DNA of 64,000 nt, taken from NCBI GenBank assembly GCA_030770535.1, contig JASVEC010000034.1, positions 248,001 through 312,000 on the forward strand, written 5' to 3'. The DNA comes from Batkoa obscura. Taxonomy: Eukaryota > Entomophthoromycota > Entomophthoromycetes > Entomophthorales > Batkoaceae. The notes under the pieces were generated by a model, which ran no database searches, was not told the DNA's origin, and saw only the letters and a program-made list of their open reading frames with translations. Positions 1-9,495 of this stretch are shown here, piece by piece; positions within the stretch are counted from its first letter, which is position 1; every line of letters begins with the position of its first letter. Position numbers and translations under genes: made by a program.

Positions 1-530
1 ATGTTATTAGTTAAATTAATAATGTTACATCGTATTTAGACTAGTTCAATCATTAACGTAAATGATTGAGAGTGAGTTAATATTGAGATTATAAAGATGA
101 TGATAGTAATAACACAAATGATAAATGTAAAGGTTTATAATATTAAATTCATTTAATATTAATAATAGAGGCTAAAATATTTTATTAGATAAAAATGATC
201 TTTTACTACTACTTGGATATTATAACTAATGTCATTCTTAATTTTTTCATAAAATAAACACATTTTTACATAAAACATTATAATTATGTCAAAATAGAGT
301 TAAATTTCCACGAAATGTAACTGCTTTGAAATATTTATCCTAAATTTATTTAATAATCAATTTAATCAAACGTTTAATCAAATAACAAATATAATAATAT
401 TAATAAGTTAATATAAAATGCCGCTAGGCTTTATTTATTAAAGTTAAATATTCAAGTTCTATAATATTAGGGGAATAATTAGGGTGCATAGATACAAAAC
501 GAGGCATAAATTAGTATTAGTCTATATAGC
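1..530. other. AT-rich non-coding DNA
   Basis: No convincing coding sequence, RNA gene or repeat is seen. The stretch lies downstream of the bZIP gene's stop codon, so it should hold that gene's 3' untranslated region and terminator. Confidence 0.6.
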
Positions 531-1022
531 TTAAGCTATGTTCCTTGGAAGTTTAACTCCATGAATAACTTGATATCTCATGAGACCTAAGGTAAGTTTA
601 GCATTGAGTTCCTTAAGTTCAAAATTGAGTCTTTGGTTTTGTATTTCTAGCATCTCAGCTTTGCGCTCTAATTCTTCGACATAGAGTTTCTTCTTTCTAC
701 GACATTCTTTTGCAGCTACTCGATTACGCATAAGTCGACGTTGACGTTTTTCTTCTGGAGCAAGGTTGGTTACGTGGCGTTTTTTAACGCCCTTATTATT
801 CTCGTATCCTAAAGGGCCTTCAGCATCATAGTCTTCGTTTTGACCACCTTGATATGAATCTTGATTTGAGCTATTATCAGAAGCCATAGAGTCGCCACGG
901 GTTAATGGATAGGCCCCTTTGTTTTCATAATGAATTTCGTTACGAAGGGGATGCTCTCTTTTGTCACTGGATTGGCTCATAGTAGAATGTTGATAATTAA
1001 ATGGGTTAGATGTATAAACCAT
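531..1022 (-). CDS. CREB/ATF-like bZIP transcription factor
   Basis: This is a single-exon, 163-residue basic leucine-zipper protein expected to bind DNA as a dimer in the nucleus. The basic region shows the signature N100-x7-R108 (NRVAAKECR) followed by a run of basic residues. Heptad leucines at about 118, 125, 132 and 139 form a four-heptad zipper. The basic region resembles animal CREB/ATF1 (RLMKNREAARECRRKK) more than the yeast AP-1 or GCN4 types. The N-terminal 80 residues are Ser/Asn/Gln/Tyr-rich without a recognised domain; no kinase-inducible domain is evident. The start is the first ATG of the frame. About 2.7 kb upstream is free of genes, which leaves room for a large regulatory region. 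The family call is firm; the CREB subgroup is inferred. Confidence 0.85.
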   Translation of the reverse strand: MVYTSNPFNYQHSTMSQSSDKREHPLRNEIHYENKGAYPLTRGDSMASDNSSNQDSYQGGQNEDYDAEGPLGYENNKGVKKRHVTNLAPEEKRQRRLMRNRVAAKECRRKKKLYVEELERKAEMLEIQNQRLNFELKELNAKLTLGLMRYQVIHGVKLPRNIA

Positions 1023-3634
1023 TAGTTTTTAAAAGATTAAGATGTAGAAAGGATATGATGATCCAAAAAGTGATAATCTAACTAATGATAGATGTAATAG
1101 TATTAAAAATTAAAAAAGTGTCAGATCATGTTCCATTTATATTTCACTCTAACTAGAATCTTGTGGAGAAAGTAATATAGCTAGCACCACTTTTTATTTG
1201 TCAATTCTAATAAAATTGCGTCTAATGGCATGTACTTTAATTCTATATATTTATATTGATTTGTTAATACGGACTTTTATTCACCCCACCTGTTCTTCTG
1301 TTATTCATCGAAAATTAGCAAATAGATTACTGCTAATCATAATATTACCATATAGATAGTATTTTATTGGCTTAAGGGTCGAACCACATTCCAGCATGAG
1401 TAACCTTGAACAGTTTATGAAGTAATATTTGGCTTCCAAATTAATGATTGTTATGCCAAATCTACTTAATATAGAAACAGCTAAAAATTTTACATAAAAT
1501 TTTGGAATAACTTGTTCCTTTACATAAAGTGATGAGGTAGGCAATATTAATATACTACGAAATCAATTGGTTAGTTATTAAATGAATTTGTCGATTAATT
1601 CCAACTGTTAAGCACATGACGGATTCGAAGCAAATGTTCCTGTTTAAGATACTAATTAAAGCAAGTGAGAGAAAGGTGATGAGGTCATTTATTTTATAGA
1701 TGTTCAAATCTAAGCTTCAAGGCTTAAAAGTTTATTAAGCCTATATATTTATAAAAAGCTCAGCAAGTACTCTGATATAAATAAATTGAAAAATTTTATG
1801 ACGATTGCGGTAGAATATATCCTCAGCTTTTATTATTAAACCAAGCATTTTGTATATCATATTAATAATATAAATATATAGATACAAACGTAAATATAAA
1901 AGAATCTTATCATTCGTATCAATACCATCACTAGTTTTACGTCATAGCAATAAGATTGAATTCTTGAAACTAAACTTATTGGGGTTATGGGAAAATGGGT
2001 TGTTTATATTACCTAGTGACATCACAAATAATCTTATTAAATTTAAGCTCTAACTAAAACAAAGTTTATTAATAAATTAAAAACAAATACGGAAAAAATA
2101 AAAACTAATTCACGATTCAAGTTTAACAATAACTATAGTAAATCTAGATAGTTTAAAATGTAATATAATTAATAGGATATCTCTTAAAAAATCACTATAT
2201 ATTTTATTTTGCTTTTAAGATTAAATGAATTCTTTAACTATTAAGGAATATGATTAAGCTCTTAGAAAATCATATGCTCCAATCATAAGATTAAGTAAGA
2301 CGGAATTTTACTTTTTAATTGCATGTTAACAATGTAGGCAGTTTAAATCTTACAAAAAGATATGAACGAAAAAAAGGAACAAAAATACTAAAAAAAAACG
2401 AAATGTTTTTGTATCAATCTTTATATTATTCGTATATAGTTAAGCTCACTGAATACATTGATTGCTTGAACTATTTTTAAGTGAATGTTTATATTAATTT
2501 TAATGTATAGTATATGATGTTTAATTTCTAAATTTGTTTACATGTTTGAGTTTTTAGGAGGTTTTTTTTGAGGCAGAATTAAAATTCATAAATCCGGTTT
2601 TATAAGTAGACTATTTTAATAAAGACTATTTCTACAAATAGTAAATAATAAATGCTTTAAATAACAAATAACTTACGATACAATTATATAATTTAAAACT
2701 AATTAAATAAGTGATCAAGTTGAGTTAATAATAATAAGGTTAAACTTGGGAGGGTTCATTTGATAGCATAAACGCTGAGACTTGCTATATTAAACTGAGT
2801 AATAATATAAATTAATTTCGGATACAAACTATCGCTTTGAGTATGGGAAGGTTTTGTATGACAACGTTACGAAATCAAATTATGTTAACTAATTTAAAAT
2901 CAGCTTTATTAGAATTGCTTGTATATAAGTGTTTTTTTTATTTCAAATCAATAATTCTAAAATACAAATGGTTTAAATATACTGAAAAGACTCAAGTATA
3001 ACAATAAGCTACTATAGAGTATGTAGTTACTTCTATAATTATCATCTAAACTTTATTTACTTACCTATTGATTTTCTAATTAACTAATATAGAGTTTTAT
3101 TAAATGATGAGGTTAGGTATTTGAGTCCAAAATCTTCAGCCAGGATGTGGGTGGTTAGAAAATAAATTCATAAATTAACTTGCAGTAAAGACGATACGTA
3201 ATTTAAAAAAATATTAAATAGTATTAACTTTGAATGATAAAGTATTAGGATAGCCTCCAACTTACGGACTCCTGCCTCAATAGTAACAATTCAAAGCAAT
3301 GATCCTATAGTTTAAAGTAAAATATATAGAAAATGACAATAAAAGCGAAGATTATTGTAATAAATAATATATATTGAGCTTTAAATTTACGTATAGCATA
3401 AAGTGCCTATTTGACATATTTATGCTGGATGAAAAAATATTTTAAAAAAATCATTTTTAAATTCAGTTTCATAGCTCAGATTGTTTATTTACAAAATAAG
3501 GTAAATCTCATAAACAAAATAATTTCAAAAACTTAATTTAATTGGTTTAAAATCAAATAAAGTAAATAATATGTTAAATAATGTTTGAAGATGTTAAAGA
3601 TAATGAAAACAACAAATATTAGAAAGAGGTTGAA
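1023..3634. other. Long gene-free region
   Basis: This is AT-rich sequence between the divergent bZIP and DPBB genes. The only open frame above 70 codons (1305-1544, minus) has no family resemblance, no low-complexity logic and no splice context. No MITE copy was found. It probably holds both promoters. Confidence 0.55.
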
Positions 3635-3640
3635 ATGAAA

Positions 3641-3648
3641 TATAAAAG
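3641..3648 (+). promoter_or_regulatory. TATA box of the first DPBB gene
   Basis: TATAAAAG lies 47 bp upstream of the ATG at 3695. It would lie inside the coding sequence if the earlier in-frame ATG at 3635 were used, so it favours the later start. The paralogue has TATAAAG 36 bp upstream of its own ATG. Confidence 0.55.
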
Positions 3649-3694
3649 AGCTTCAAGTTTTTTAATAAAACAAAAAAATAAAAATACAATTAAA

Positions 3695-4300
3695 ATGTTG
3701 ACCATTTTTTTATTCCTCTATTTAAATTTATCAATCATCCTTGCTGGTGGTCTACTATCTGGGAATCAAGAAGTAAGTTATCATGAATATAGATTACAGC
3801 GTGCTGCATTAGATATCAATCCGGTATACTGTGAAGTCCCTGCAAGTAATTATAATATATCAATGGTTACTGCAGTTCAGGGTTTAGAGCTCCATGAATG
3901 CGGTACCTGTTTAAAAATCCATCCAACAACAGACCCATCCAATTATCATTTTATTATGGCTTTAGATAAAGGCGGAAAAGGATTAGATGTTAACAGTGAT
4001 ACATTTAGAATATTAAAAAAAGGTGACTTACAGGGGTTATTACATGTCCATTGGGAAATCGTTAACTCTTTACATTGTAAGGATGCAATTACCGGTTCCT
4101 TCAATCTACCTGGTTATACTAATAATTTACATTTGCCTTTCATGGAATCTACTGGAAGTACTGATAAAACTCATACTCTAACTCAAGAGCCTCCAAAAGT
4201 AGCTGTAAAAAATGAGAATCAAAGAACCGCTATACCAGTTGAAGGACTTCAAGGTCATGAACAACTTGATGTTATAGATACTCATAAAGGCTCCAAATAA
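3695..4300 (+). CDS. Secreted DPBB (expansin/barwin-like) protein 1
   Basis: A 201-residue secreted protein with a double-psi beta-barrel fold of the expansin/barwin/RlpA type. From the ATG at 3695 it begins with a clean signal peptide (MLTIFLFLYLNLSIILA). The barrel follows: YCEVP, then ECGTCLKI, then a hydrophobic strand into ALDKGGKGLDVNSDTFRIL, ending at LHCKD. Four cysteines are conserved with the paralogue at 7579-8184, and the aspartate of the LDxN motif is present. The last 45 residues are polar and disordered-looking. An in-frame ATG at 3635 would add 20 basic residues ahead of the signal peptide. It was rejected because the TATA box lies between the two ATGs and because the paralogue is also exactly 201 residues. 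Such proteins loosen or bind wall polysaccharide or act as secreted inhibitors; the role here is unknown. The gene converges with the D/N/Y-rich gene ending at 4444. Confidence 0.8.
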   Translation: MLTIFLFLYLNLSIILAGGLLSGNQEVSYHEYRLQRAALDINPVYCEVPASNYNISMVTAVQGLELHECGTCLKIHPTTDPSNYHFIMALDKGGKGLDVNSDTFRILKKGDLQGLLHVHWEIVNSLHCKDAITGSFNLPGYTNNLHLPFMESTGSTDKTHTLTQEPPKVAVKNENQRTAIPVEGLQGHEQLDVIDTHKGSK

Positions 4301-4396
4301 GGTTTAATAGATGTTAGAAGTTAAAGCATTAAGTAAAAAATAATTTTTTATAGCAAAAAGTTATGGATTTTATTGAAAAAATAAATTTAGATATAA

Positions 4397-5206
4397 TTTT
4401 ATTTGTTTTTATATTATCATAGTTAATTAGTAAGGAAAGAAGTTTAGTAGTTGTTATAATTGTCATTATATCTATTATTATAGTTATTTCCCTTCCTTGA
4501 GTAATCTCCACTATCATAGTTATCATAATCCCTATCATAGTCACCCTTATAACCATAGTTATCATAGTTATCGTAATTATCATAATTATCATGATCATGA
4601 TCGTCATATCCATAGTTATGTTTGTAGTTATTATGATATTTCTTATTCCTCATATTATTATTATTCTTCTTAGGAATTGTTTTCTTTCCACTAATTTCTT
4701 CAATTTCTTGAACTTCTTCAACAATCACCTTTCCTTTATTCGAATTATTAGGTTTATTGATGTTATTATGAGTAAGATCATCCACAATACTTAATGTAGC
4801 TGGTGAACTTGCTTCATTTGTCAATAAGCTTAGGACATTACCTACAGTGTCATTTGGAACTGGGATAGCCAAAATAGCAGTGATGAGTAAAATAGTAGTA
4901 AAAGACTTCATTTTTTGACTGGGTTTTATATCAAATAATGTACTATAATTAATAGTTTTGTTTTTTATAGTTATTTTGAAATGATATTAATTACTTTATA
5001 TACTATTTATTATTGCTTAGAATTCAAAAACTCATTCTAAAACCATGGGATATCAACATTTAAATAATCATTAAAAATGTGAGTATCTTGTTCTATCAAC
5101 TATAAAAACATGATTTAACATCCATCATATTCATTTTACATTTAATTCTAATTTATTTTGACTATTCTTACCAGATTAAAATACCAGTTAGCTTGTTCAG
5201 TTTAAA
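4397..5206. repeat. Left arm of 810-bp inverted repeat
   Basis: The reverse complement of this arm matches 6716-7525. The coordinates sum to 11922 throughout, so there are no indels, and every block compared by eye was identical. The first mismatches lie just outside each edge. The arm holds one whole gene: about 295 bp upstream, the 468-bp coding sequence and 47 bp downstream. The 1509-bp spacer between the arms carries a third, divergent member of the same family. Confidence 0.95.
4444..4911 (-). CDS. Secreted Asp/Asn/Tyr-rich small protein, copy 1
   Basis: A 155-residue protein of no known family, identical to the product of 7011-7478. It has a signal peptide (MKSFTTILLITAILAIP, cleavage likely near residues 15-17) and a conserved block TNEASSPATLSIVDDLTH. 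A glutamate patch (VEEVQEIEEISG, about residues 64-75) follows, then a basic Asn/Lys stretch and a C-terminal tail from about residue 93 built of Asp-Asn-Tyr triplets, His-Asp pairs and Gly. The tail is low complexity and probably disordered. Tyr/Asp-rich tails can bind metal or cross-link, but that is only a guess here. The gene lies inside the left arm of the inverted repeat, points away from its centre and converges with DPBB protein 1 (143 bp between stop codons). The signal peptide, the family relation to 5681-6049 and two identical copies argue that it is real. Confidence 0.75.
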   Translation of the reverse strand: MKSFTTILLITAILAIPVPNDTVGNVLSLLTNEASSPATLSIVDDLTHNNINKPNNSNKGKVIVEEVQEIEEISGKKTIPKKNNNNMRNKKYHNNYKHNYGYDDHDHDNYDNYDNYDNYGYKGDYDRDYDNYDSGDYSRKGNNYNNRYNDNYNNY

Positions 5207-5634
5207 ATTTCTCTTCCCTTTTTAACTGAATTGAAGTTTAATTACTTTAATTTTATATTTTCGGTTAAAGTTTATTAGGCTCAATTATGCATGTTTAGTC
5301 TTAACGTCTAATTTTTTTGGACTTTATTGAATTTATGCTACCCATTAGATTCCAAAATTTAGCTCTAATTTTACGTTTTAGTCTTTTAGATTCGCGCTAA
5401 TAGATAAGCTCTCTTTCGTATGTTGTATCTATATCCTCTTATTATGATTGTATCCGTCAAAGTTTCATAAAAACTGGATCTCAGAATCTTTTCTTTTAAA
5501 TAAAAATCAACACATTAACTTAATTTTATTCTCAGCCACTATATTAATCAACCGTTAATTTTTAGTGTCTTCAAAAATCAAAAATTAAAAATGGCATGAG
5601 ACTAAACCTACTTAAAATCAACCGAAAAAAAGAC

Positions 5635-5644
5635 TATATAAAAG
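5635..5644 (+). promoter_or_regulatory. TATA box of the central secreted-protein gene
   Basis: TATATAAAAG lies 36 bp upstream of the ATG at 5681. It is the best TATA match in the cluster and suggests a strong or inducible promoter. Confidence 0.6.
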
Positions 5645-5680
5645 CACTGAAAAAAAACACTCAATTAACTCATCAAAAAA

Positions 5681-6049
5681 ATGAAATTCACTTTATTAAT
5701 CTTAAGCACTCTCAACTTTGTCATTAGTGTCCCAGTATTGGATGGCTTATTTAGTCCCTTTTCTAATGAAAGTAATCCAGTGACCTTAAGTATTATTCGT
5801 GATAGAGATAATACTCGAACTGTTCGACCAGCTGTTATTGAAGAAATTGAAGAAGTTGAAGAAACCAATGGAAGTTTTAGAAGGCCTCCTGGAATGAGAG
5901 GGTCTCAATTCTTTAATGAAAACCGTATTAAAGATCGTAGACCAGCGGGTATTGAAGAAGAAATTGAAGAAACTGAAGAAATTAATAGTAATTTCCAACC
6001 ATCGGATAGAAGAGGTTCTACAAGATTTAATGGCTTTAATAACTTTTAA
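5681..6049 (+). CDS. Secreted Glu-rich small protein, central paralogue
   Basis: A 122-residue protein with a signal peptide (MKFTLLILSTLNFVIS). It is a diverged relative of the two identical genes in the flanking repeat arms. They share the VPV-type segment after the signal peptide, an SNESNPVTLSII block (TNEASSPATLSIV in the relatives) and the glutamate patch. It lacks the D/N/Y tail. Instead the second half is a tandem duplication: residues about 49-79 and 87-117 both run R-P-A, an acidic IEEIEE-type stretch, an ETNG/EINS turn, then Arg/Gly/Ser ending in Phe. The ATG follows a strong TATA box. It sits in the spacer of the inverted repeat, so recombination between the arms would flip it. 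The function is unknown and no Pfam-type domain is recognised. Confidence 0.7.
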   Translation: MKFTLLILSTLNFVISVPVLDGLFSPFSNESNPVTLSIIRDRDNTRTVRPAVIEEIEEVEETNGSFRRPPGMRGSQFFNENRIKDRRPAGIEEEIEETEEINSNFQPSDRRGSTRFNGFNNF

Positions 6050-6715
6050 GATTCTTTTTTTTAGAAACCAACTCTGTATATTTTTGATTATTTTTATAAA
6101 TAAATTTCATATTATCTTTAGTTTGCTATGCTTGTTATTATTAAGTCTTTGACATTTTTATTCAGTTTGAAGTAGTTGAATCATAGATAAAATCAACTAC
6201 ACATTGAGATACAAAAATTTACTTTCTATTTATTTTTACCAATATTCTATCAATTAACAAGTTTTTTATTCTATAAGGTCATCTTATAAATGATCCTGGT
6301 TTTTTTGATAAAAATTATTGGTGAGAATACAGAGGTACAACGTTCGAGGGCTCTACACCCAAATAACTTGTTTTTAAATAGAAATGGTGTTTATTATTCT
6401 GACCAACAACTTTTGATTTTTCCCAAACATCCAACCATGGTTGTTTATAAAAACTAATTATAAGTGTCCATTTGTAACTCTATAAATCAAACATTATACT
6501 TTAAATGAGTGCTATAAAAAAAGCAATAAAAAGTGGATTTGCGTTATAATAATAAAATAGGACTATCAACATCTATATATGATTAAAACTTCATGCTAAA
6601 AAAGGCACTGCTAAAAATAAGCTAGGGTTCAAATTCCCAACATTCCATCGAAAACGCAACAGAAAGACTAAAAATTCAAAAATAGTGTAGGAATTGGAAC
6701 CCGTTAAAAAATAAC
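6050..6715. other. Non-coding half of the inverted-repeat spacer
   Basis: No gene is seen. A box at about 6626 (GGGTTCAAATTCC) recalls a tRNA B-box, but no cloverleaf can be built around it. The stretch runs from the end of the central gene to the inner edge of the right arm. Confidence 0.5.
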
Positions 6716-7525
6716 TTTAAACTGAACAAGCTAACTGGTATTTTAATCTGGTAAGAATAGTCAAAATAAATTAGAATTAAATGTAAAATGAATATGATGG
6801 ATGTTAAATCATGTTTTTATAGTTGATAGAACAAGATACTCACATTTTTAATGATTATTTAAATGTTGATATCCCATGGTTTTAGAATGAGTTTTTGAAT
6901 TCTAAGCAATAATAAATAGTATATAAAGTAATTAATATCATTTCAAAATAACTATAAAAAACAAAACTATTAATTATAGTACATTATTTGATATAAAACC
7001 CAGTCAAAAAATGAAGTCTTTTACTACTATTTTACTCATCACTGCTATTTTGGCTATCCCAGTTCCAAATGACACTGTAGGTAATGTCCTAAGCTTATTG
7101 ACAAATGAAGCAAGTTCACCAGCTACATTAAGTATTGTGGATGATCTTACTCATAATAACATCAATAAACCTAATAATTCGAATAAAGGAAAGGTGATTG
7201 TTGAAGAAGTTCAAGAAATTGAAGAAATTAGTGGAAAGAAAACAATTCCTAAGAAGAATAATAATAATATGAGGAATAAGAAATATCATAATAACTACAA
7301 ACATAACTATGGATATGACGATCATGATCATGATAATTATGATAATTACGATAACTATGATAACTATGGTTATAAGGGTGACTATGATAGGGATTATGAT
7401 AACTATGATAGTGGAGATTACTCAAGGAAGGGAAATAACTATAATAATAGATATAATGACAATTATAACAACTACTAAACTTCTTTCCTTACTAATTAAC
7501 TATGATAATATAAAAACAAATAAAA
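6716..7525. repeat. Right arm of 810-bp inverted repeat
   Basis: This mirrors 4397-5206 with no difference found in any compared block, including about 295 bp of non-coding DNA upstream of the gene. Non-coding AT-rich DNA should drift fastest, so full identity implies very recent duplication or recent gene conversion. Confidence 0.95.
7011..7478 (+). CDS. Secreted Asp/Asn/Tyr-rich small protein, copy 2
   Basis: This encodes the same 155 residues as 4444-4911: signal peptide, TLSIVDDL block, glutamate patch, then a tail of Asp-Asn-Tyr triplets. The upstream region is identical to copy 1 for about 295 bp, including a TATAAAG about 85 bp before the ATG and a TATAAAAC only 12 bp before it. The two copies should therefore be co-regulated. 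It converges with the DPBB gene on the minus strand, with 100 bp between stop codons, mirroring copy 1. A silenced or dosage-doubling copy is possible; nothing marks either copy as broken. Confidence 0.75.
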   Translation: MKSFTTILLITAILAIPVPNDTVGNVLSLLTNEASSPATLSIVDDLTHNNINKPNNSNKGKVIVEEVQEIEEISGKKTIPKKNNNNMRNKKYHNNYKHNYGYDDHDHDNYDNYDNYDNYGYKGDYDRDYDNYDSGDYSRKGNNYNNRYNDNYNNY

Positions 7526-7578
7526 CATTCTCAATAAATTTACTTTATTTTTCATTTTATCAATTTTTAAATTTAGAT

Positions 7579-8184
7579 TTAATCATAAATATCAAATGTA
7601 TCAAATTCTTCTACTTGTTGAGATTCATCAATTGTATTCGTAGATTTAGTATCAACAACAGGTTGATATTTCGATTTTTCCTGATACTCATCAATTCCTT
7701 CAACTCTTTTATTTCCCTTGCCACCGTTCTTACTTTCCAGATATGGTAATCTTAAATTACTGATATATCCTGGCAATTTAAAGCTTCCAGTCACTACATC
7801 TTTACAATACAATGAGTTCACAACTTCCCAATTGACATTAACTAAACCATCTAATTGATTATTTTTCAATATTTTAAATGAAAATGTATTTAAATCTAAT
7901 CCTAATCCTCCTTTATCTATAGCCATGACATATTGAACTAAGGATGAATTGTAGACAGATTTCACTCGAAGACAGGTACCACAATCTTTGAATTCTAATC
8001 CTTGAACAGCAGTAATATGTTCTATATCGAGCTGCTGGATTGGAATCTCACAAAATACTGGATTGGTTTGTAATATACTACGGGAAGCGAAATATTCATG
8101 ATAGCTGACATGTTGGGCTCCTTGAAGTTTTCCAAGGGCAAAGTCAACATTTATTAATAAAAAGAGAGTTATGAAATAAAACAT
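7579..8184 (-). CDS. Secreted DPBB (expansin/barwin-like) protein 2
   Basis: A 201-residue paralogue of the protein at 3695-4300. Its signal peptide is MFYFITLFLLINVDFALG. Matching motifs in the same order are VSYHEY, NPVFCEIP, TAVQGLEF, DCGTCLRV, AIDKGGLGLDLN and LYCKD, then PGYISNLRLPYLES. The four cysteines and the LDLN aspartate are conserved. The tail is acidic (EEFDTFDIYD) and unlike that of copy 1, so the pair is old, in contrast to the identical D/N/Y-rich genes between them. A role in the cell wall or extracellular matrix is likely from the fold; the substrate is unknown. Confidence 0.8.
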   Translation of the reverse strand: MFYFITLFLLINVDFALGKLQGAQHVSYHEYFASRSILQTNPVFCEIPIQQLDIEHITAVQGLEFKDCGTCLRVKSVYNSSLVQYVMAIDKGGLGLDLNTFSFKILKNNQLDGLVNVNWEVVNSLYCKDVVTGSFKLPGYISNLRLPYLESKNGGKGNKRVEGIDEYQEKSKYQPVVDTKSTNTIDESQQVEEFDTFDIYD

Positions 8185-8219
8185 CGTTTTTTTAGATTTT
8201 TTAATGAAGCGTTAGAGGG

Positions 8220-8226
8220 CTTTATA
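8220..8226 (-). promoter_or_regulatory. TATA box of the second DPBB gene
   Basis: On the minus strand TATAAAG lies 36 bp upstream of the ATG at 8184. Its position matches the TATA box assigned to the paralogue. Confidence 0.5.
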
Positions 8227-8871
8227 TGAGTTAAGTTGTATTACAACATATTAATTTTGAATATGTTTGTAGATTAAATTGGTATAAATTTATTTGCTAT
8301 TTTTAGTTGACTGATTTTAGTAGTGAGTATTATAGTTTGGTGTTAATGTATCAGTGGCTTAGTAAGAAATATTGTTTATTTTAAATATAGCCATTTTATA
8401 TAGAAAAGAAGGTTAAAGACTTAAATAGTAAAATTTTGGGTTGAAAACTGAAGTTATTATTAAAATATATTAAATTGTTAGTGTAGTTATATATGATAGT
8501 TTATTTTTTATATTAGTATATTAAATGTTTTACTTATTAATTAGTAATATTTTCTATTATACTTTGAAATTTTAAAATATCAAGTTGATCTTATCCATTT
8601 CAATCTTTAGTTTAATGGCTTAAGTTTGAACTTCAATTTAAATCAATTTTATTAAATGATCTAATATATTATTGATGTACCATATTTTAGTATTAATACT
8701 ACTATGAAATAGAAATAGAAATAGAAAGTTTTTATAGTATACACCCTTTTGAAAAATGTGTAAAACTCTGGCAATTGATAATTGCAAGCAAAAAGCATAA
8801 CAAAAACAATAATATAATATAAATTTTTATCATTTTGTTAATTTTTACTTGAATATTCAATCTCATCGTTT

Positions 8872-9450
8872 TAACATTGAGGATGTTTTTTTTAGTCTCA
8901 TCACTTTTTCCATTTTTTGACCCCTATTTGAGCGGAAAATTTATTAGCAAAATTCTTAAATCAAAAAATACATCCCCATTTCCTAGAAAAGTTTACATTA
9001 AAACTTTATTTTATTAAAATTTATTATGTTAAAATTCTATTTTTATATTGAGTTAGTTTTAACTCTAGTAGGTTCTTTCTGAATATTCTGTATTTGGTTT
9101 TTGAAGTTAATATGGGGGATGTTTTTTTATTCTGGTGAAATTGGTAAGATTTAAGTTTTATTTTTGGAAAAGGAACAAAATGTTTAAGACATCTCTATAG
9201 CAGTTTTATGTGGTCCAATCACATTAACTTAATAAATTCTGATTGGTTGAAAAAAAGAAAGTATTTAGAAAATAATTATTTCCTTCTAATATATAAAATT
9301 GAATTTCAAATTCTCATGTAATAAAAACTAATATAATTTTAAATAATAATAAGGATGTACTTTTATGCTTAAAATTTCTACTAACAAATTTTCTGCTCAA
9401 ATAGCGCTTAAAAAATGGAAAAAGTAATAAAGCCAAAAAAACATCCTCAA

Positions 9451-9455
<5 letters not shown>
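8872..9455. mobile_element. Composite element: two MITE copies in inverted orientation
   Basis: Copies at about 8878-8979 (minus) and 9351-9450 (plus) face each other. The outer 14 bp also pair (TAACATTGAGGATG and its complement), so the whole 584-bp unit has terminal inverted repeats of about 105 bp around 370 bp of unrelated DNA. It may be a longer non-autonomous element or two nearby insertions. Confidence 0.55.

Positions 9456-9495
<40 letters not shown>
9452..9495. repeat. ATT microsatellite
   Basis: About 14 near-perfect ATT units directly abut the right end of the composite element. Confidence 0.9.

Noticed and set aside
1305-1544. 79-codon minus-strand open frame
   Set aside because: No domain, signal peptide or splice context; composition like the surrounding AT-rich spacer.
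4329-4613. 94-codon minus frame rich in Met/Ile/Thr, and its mirror at 7309-7749
   Set aside because: Out-of-frame reading of the Asp-Asn-Tyr repeat tail of the real genes; the two mirror each other only because the DNA does.
6620-6650. tRNA-like B-box (GGGTTCAAATTCC)
   Set aside because: No acceptor stem, D-arm or anticodon arm can be built around it.
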